In this document: positions 61,064 through 64,000 of the stretch, piece after piece
Position numbering within the stretch: the first letter of the stretch is position 1
Layout: each line of letters opens with the position of its first letter
Assembly (NCBI GenBank): GCA_902615915.1
Contig: CACMQQ010000001.1
Span: forward strand, 62,001-126,000
Reading direction: 5' to 3'
Length of the DNA: 64,000 nucleotides
Source of the DNA: an uncultured Fidelibacterota bacterium
GTDB taxonomy: Bacteria; Fidelibacterota; Marinisomatia; Marinisomatales; TCS55
Notes under the pieces: generated by a model
Told to the model about the DNA's origin: nothing
The model's input: the letters and a program-made list of their open reading frames with translations, nothing else
Database searches by the model: none
Position numbers and translations under genes: made by a program

Positions 61064-62059
61064 ATGATATTAATTATTGCTATGGTTGCATTTCTACTAG
61101 TTACTGTTTTCTTCATTGTTGATGTTAGTAGAGATCAAGAAATGAAAAGTGATGCTTCATCATTCCTTTACCCCTTTTCTTCTAGGACTATCGTCAAACA
61201 TAATTTTACGACTAGTCCAGAAACGGTTTGGAAAGCGATTACTAACTTGTCAGAATACAATTTTTGGTTTCCTGGCATTTTACGATTATTACCCGCAATT
61301 TCTAATTCACAAAGATATGTTCAACAATATTCATTTGATAATTTTCATTTTGCACCAGGTTCAGAGATACTAATAAGGCCATTATCAATTTTACCAGCAT
61401 TAAAAGGTAGGATATTATCAATAGAAAATAATAAGAGTTTAAAAATGGAAATGCAAATGAGTCCATTTCACAAAGAGATGGTCTTCTTTGATCTACAAAA
61501 ATCACCTGAAGGAACATCTGTAACCTGCGAAAGATTAAGCGATGGTCCATTTTCCTGGCTAAGCGTTATAGGATTTGAGAATAACAAATCGAAAGTCCTT
61601 TCGAATTTAGCAAAACTGCTACCTGTAGAAATAGTTGACAAACCTGTTAAATCAAAAGACAAGGAAGCTGCTGTAGCAGACGCTCCCGTTTCTGGAATTC
61701 CACAATTTGCAAACAAAAACGATTCAGCAGCGTACGTTGTCAATAAGGTTCTAGATGGTGATAACAATATTTTAGCGACCATAACTGATAAAGTGATATC
61801 AGGTAAATCAAAAGCTTTAATAATAAAAATAAACAAAGGGACTGCTGAAAGACCTCCAATGCCTGAAGGCGGAACTGCCGCAGCGCCAGCTGCTGCACCT
61901 GCAGAACCATCAAAATCTGAAAGTGACGACGAACTTATTGCAAGATTAATTGCAGATGGTGTTGAGGGAAAAATGGATGAGATAAACGCATTAGACAATA
62001 AAGTTCTAAGGGGTAAGATCAAATCAGGAATTGTAAAAGCTAAAAAAAACCTTAATTGA
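61064..62059 (+). CDS. Membrane-anchored SRPBCC-domain protein with Ala/Pro linker
   Basis: One N-terminal membrane helix (residues 2-21) precedes an SRPBCC/START-like domain (residues 45-190: TIVKHNFTTSPETVWKAITN, FHFAPGSEILIRPL, MSPFHKEMVFFDL), a fold that binds hydrophobic ligands. After it come a 70-residue region, an Ala/Pro-rich linker (GGTAAAPAAAPAEPS) and a short charged helical C-terminal domain (DDELIARLIADGVEGKMDEI). No enzyme motif is visible. It appears to stand alone between the rhodanese and the TonB receptor genes. Confidence 0.6.
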   Translation: MILIIAMVAFLLVTVFFIVDVSRDQEMKSDASSFLYPFSSRTIVKHNFTTSPETVWKAITNLSEYNFWFPGILRLLPAISNSQRYVQQYSFDNFHFAPGSEILIRPLSILPALKGRILSIENNKSLKMEMQMSPFHKEMVFFDLQKSPEGTSVTCERLSDGPFSWLSVIGFENNKSKVLSNLAKLLPVEIVDKPVKSKDKEAAVADAPVSGIPQFANKNDSAAYVVNKVLDGDNNILATITDKVISGKSKALIIKINKGTAERPPMPEGGTAAAPAAAPAEPSKSESDDELIARLIADGVEGKMDEINALDNKVLRGKIKSGIVKAKKNLN

Positions 62060-62064
62060 AGTAA

Positions 62065-64000
62065 TTAAAAAATAACTTCTGCTCCAAAATAAAAATTTGC
62101 TAAAGGAGCAGGCTCATAAAATCTCCCTCCCCATGCATTAACTCTAAGATTTGAATAGTAATTCTCATTTAGTACATTATTTACGCCAATATGTATTTTA
62201 AGCCTTGAGCCAAAAATTTGAAATTCATTCCCCAGTCTTAAATTCAAAACGCTATAAGGATTAGTAGTTTGATCGTTCGAATCATTTAAGTAGATATTGC
62301 TATATCTGGAAAAACCCATTACCATAAAATACCCTTTTGGGTTTATGTAATAGATATCTGTATTAAATAAATTTTGAGGCAATCCTGGTAATCTATTGCC
62401 ATTCAAATCCTGATTGTTTTTAATATAGTTAGAAAATTCAAACTGAGAATAGGTATAGGCAAAGTCAGCTCGGATATTATTCCTTAGATTGGTAGATAAA
62501 CTTACTTCAATTCCTTCTTTTTGAGTTTCGCCGACATTTCTATAATAAGTTTTTCCTGGGCTACTTTCTAATTCAAAAGAAGTGATCTCATTATCGATTT
62601 TTGATCTATATAATGAAAATTCATAGAATAAATCATCACGGACATATCCTTTTAATCCTATTTCAAAACTATTGGATACTTGTGGGGTAAGTCTAGTATT
62701 AAAGCCTCCAATTGATGCGCTGTCAGGATCATTGCTAAGTTCATTTAACGTTGGTGTTTCATAATGATTTGAAAAGTTGGCAAATATACTTGATTTGTTA
62801 TTTATTAAATATGTTATACCAATAAATGGACTGGTATTCTTTAGATTTGTAAAACCAGAACCCAAACCGTCAAACAAATAATAATCAACAGACTCAATTT
62901 TATCATCATCCCATCTAGATCCCCATATCACATTGATCTTATCATTCAATAGATAAGATTGCTGAAAATAAAATGCTTTATTTATAAATGATTCTAACTG
63001 ATCAAAAACTCTTGACCCTCTAATCCCTTTGATATTGTTATATCGCTTTCTCCTATCACTTTGATCACTGAAGTCGACACCAATTGTAGTTGATAAGGGA
63101 TTTTTTAGGAAGTAATTATCAATTATATATTTAGCGGTTAAACCCCAATAGGATCTTTTTAAGTCAACTTGTCCACCATTTTCAAAAGGCAATTTGTTAG
63201 AAAAAATTCTTTTAGTATAAAAAGACAAAATATTTAGCTTTGAACTATTAGATATTTTCAGCTTGTATGAAGCCCCAAGTCTGTGCTGTAAGACTTTCTC
63301 ACCGGACTGATAGTCAATATTTTGAATTCTGGCTGATCGTCTATTTTCCTCAGCTTGTTCTTTGTTTAGTGAACCAGGATCGTTAGATAATGGACTGTCT
63401 AAATAATTGTAATGTATACTTAATGTTGAATTTTGATTTAATTCAAACAGTGATTTCATATTGATATTAAATGAATTCATTTCTGAGTTATCTCTATATC
63501 CATCATAGCTTTTGGATGAAACTTTCAACATATATTTTTGGGCATTTGCTCCATCTCCGATAGAACTTTGAATATTTCTATAGCCAAAATCACCGATTGA
63601 GATGCTAGATTTAATTTGTCTTTGCTTTGGATATGGCTCTGTAAAGAGCTGTATCACCCCACCTGATGCATTACCATAAATTGATGAACTACTACCTCTT
63701 ATTATTTCAGCAGATTGAATAAATGATAAATTGATGTTGTCAACTTGTGATTGGCCATCAGCTGTAGTTTGTGGAAAGCCATCTACAAAAAGCTTTATAC
63801 CTCTTATTCCAAAAGCTGATCGAGATCCAAAACCCCTAATTGATAATCTAATATCTTGGGCAAAGTTTTCATCGTTCATTATGAATAATCCAGGCACAGA
63901 GCGCATGGACTCTCCTAACGACATGCCCTTTTGACCAAATGTCAATTGTCTACTGGTAAGGCTTGATATTGAAAAAGGTGTTTCAGTGGGATTTTTGCTA
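62065..64000 (-). CDS. TonB-dependent outer-membrane receptor (5' partial)
   Basis: The frame is open to the right edge; codons before the first listed start still read as a plug-domain lead (SLTSRQLTFGQKGMSLGESM). The visible 640 or so residues contain the plug motifs SVPGLFIMNDENFAQDIRLS and IRGFGSRSAFGIRGIKLF, then QSAEIIRGSSSSIYGNASGG, and a 22-strand-type barrel ending LANFYFGAEVIF with the terminal Phe. Such receptors import siderophores, cobalamin or glycans using TonB energy. The FGSRSAFGIRG segment is typical of the metal-chelate receptor branch. The true N-terminus and any TonB box lie outside the window. Confidence 0.88.
   Translation of the reverse strand, partial: SKNPTETPFSISSLTSRQLTFGQKGMSLGESMRSVPGLFIMNDENFAQDIRLSIRGFGSRSAFGIRGIKLFVDGFPQTTADGQSQVDNINLSFIQSAEIIRGSSSSIYGNASGGVIQLFTEPYPKQRQIKSSISIGDFGYRNIQSSIGDGANAQKYMLKVSSKSYDGYRDNSEMNSFNINMKSLFELNQNSTLSIHYNYLDSPLSNDPGSLNKEQAEENRRSARIQNIDYQSGEKVLQHRLGASYKLKISNSSKLNILSFYTKRIFSNKLPFENGGQVDLKRSYWGLTAKYIIDNYFLKNPLSTTIGVDFSDQSDRRKRYNNIKGIRGSRVFDQLESFINKAFYFQQSYLLNDKINVIWGSRWDDDKIESVDYYLFDGLGSGFTNLKNTSPFIGITYLINNKSSIFANFSNHYETPTLNELSNDPDSASIGGFNTRLTPQVSNSFEIGLKGYVRDDLFYEFSLYRSKIDNEITSFELESSPGKTYYRNVGETQKEGIEVSLSTNLRNNIRADFAYTYSQFEFSNYIKNNQDLNGNRLPGLPQNLFNTDIYYINPKGYFMVMGFSRYSNIYLNDSNDQTTNPYSVLNLRLGNEFQIFGSRLKIHIGVNNVLNENYYSNLRVNAWGGRFYEPAPLANFYFGAEVIF

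Noticed and set aside
61468-62022. A 184-codon leftward frame
   Set aside because: It is the antisense shadow of the SRPBCC-domain gene; its Ala/Gly-rich part mirrors the Ala/Pro linker.
1-64000. CRISPR arrays, tRNA/rRNA genes, insertion sequences and prophage genes
   Set aside because: I saw no regularly spaced repeats, cloverleaf-like segments, transposase motifs or phage structural genes on either strand; a covariance-model search would be needed to exclude small RNAs.

Overview
The window is strongly AT-rich bacterial DNA with short intergenic gaps, many 4-base ATGA/GTGA overlaps, frequent GTG/TTG starts and Shine-Dalgarno sites of variable strength. FG-GAP/UnbV and LVIVD surface proteins, lipoproteins, a TonB-dependent receptor, a GldL/GldM-like motor pair and a large SSS transporter suggest a marine member of the Fibrobacteres-Chlorobi-Bacteroidetes assemblage. 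My best guess is the Marinimicrobia (SAR406) lineage. That placement is inferred from gene content only; no rRNA or marker phylogeny was available. No tRNA, rRNA, CRISPR array, transposase or integrase was seen.

Region 1 (1-12.1 kb) holds exported beta-propeller and FG-GAP proteins: a partial CRTAC1-like protein, a three-gene leftward operon (two paralogous Ig/LVIVD proteins and a YncE-like propeller with a His/Met-rich loop) and an FG-GAP lipoprotein. A threonine synthase and an M24 peptidase follow. Region 2 (12.1-14.6 kb) has a one-domain asparaginase, an unrecognised gene and a 1 kb gene-free AT-rich stretch.

Region 3 (14.6-23.7 kb) is the most unusual block: nine co-directional genes encoding a zinc-ribbon membrane protein, a pseudopilin-like protein, a ParA-like ATPase with an altered P-loop, PilN-like and PilO-like proteins, a GldL-like proton-channel protein, a GldM-like periplasmic shaft and two related outer-membrane proteins. 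It reads as an undescribed trans-envelope machine joining a type 9 secretion/gliding motor to a type IV pilus-type assembly platform.

Region 4 (23.7-37.6 kb) is accessory. It opens with an ArsC arsenate reductase whose catalytic cysteine codon is TGA, followed by a fitting bacterial SECIS hairpin, so it is very probably a selenoprotein. Many small membrane proteins and lipoproteins follow, some separated by a family of about 78-bp imperfect palindromes that resemble degenerate cassette recombination sites. Recognisable enzymes here are a UMF1/Atg22-type MFS protein, a cupredoxin, an alpha/beta hydrolase, 6-phosphogluconolactonase and an SDR. A second gene-free AT-rich stretch (37.6-38.5 kb) shares a TTATGTATAAT motif with the first.

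Region 5 (38.5-46.9 kb) has catabolic and surface genes: an S10 carboxypeptidase-like protein, an iodotyrosine deiodinase-like flavoenzyme, a nucleotide pyrophosphatase-type lipoprotein, an SSS symporter and a metallopeptidase/propeller/beta-barrel protein. Region 6 (47.0-60.6 kb) is a complete purine operon, purA-L-M-Q(S)-C-E-B-F-D-N-H, covering every step from PRPP to AMP. PurQ is fused to two PurS-like domains and PurE is of the class II (CO2-using) type, which explains the absence of separate purS and purK. Region 7 holds a rhodanese, a membrane-anchored SRPBCC protein and a TonB-dependent receptor running off the right edge.
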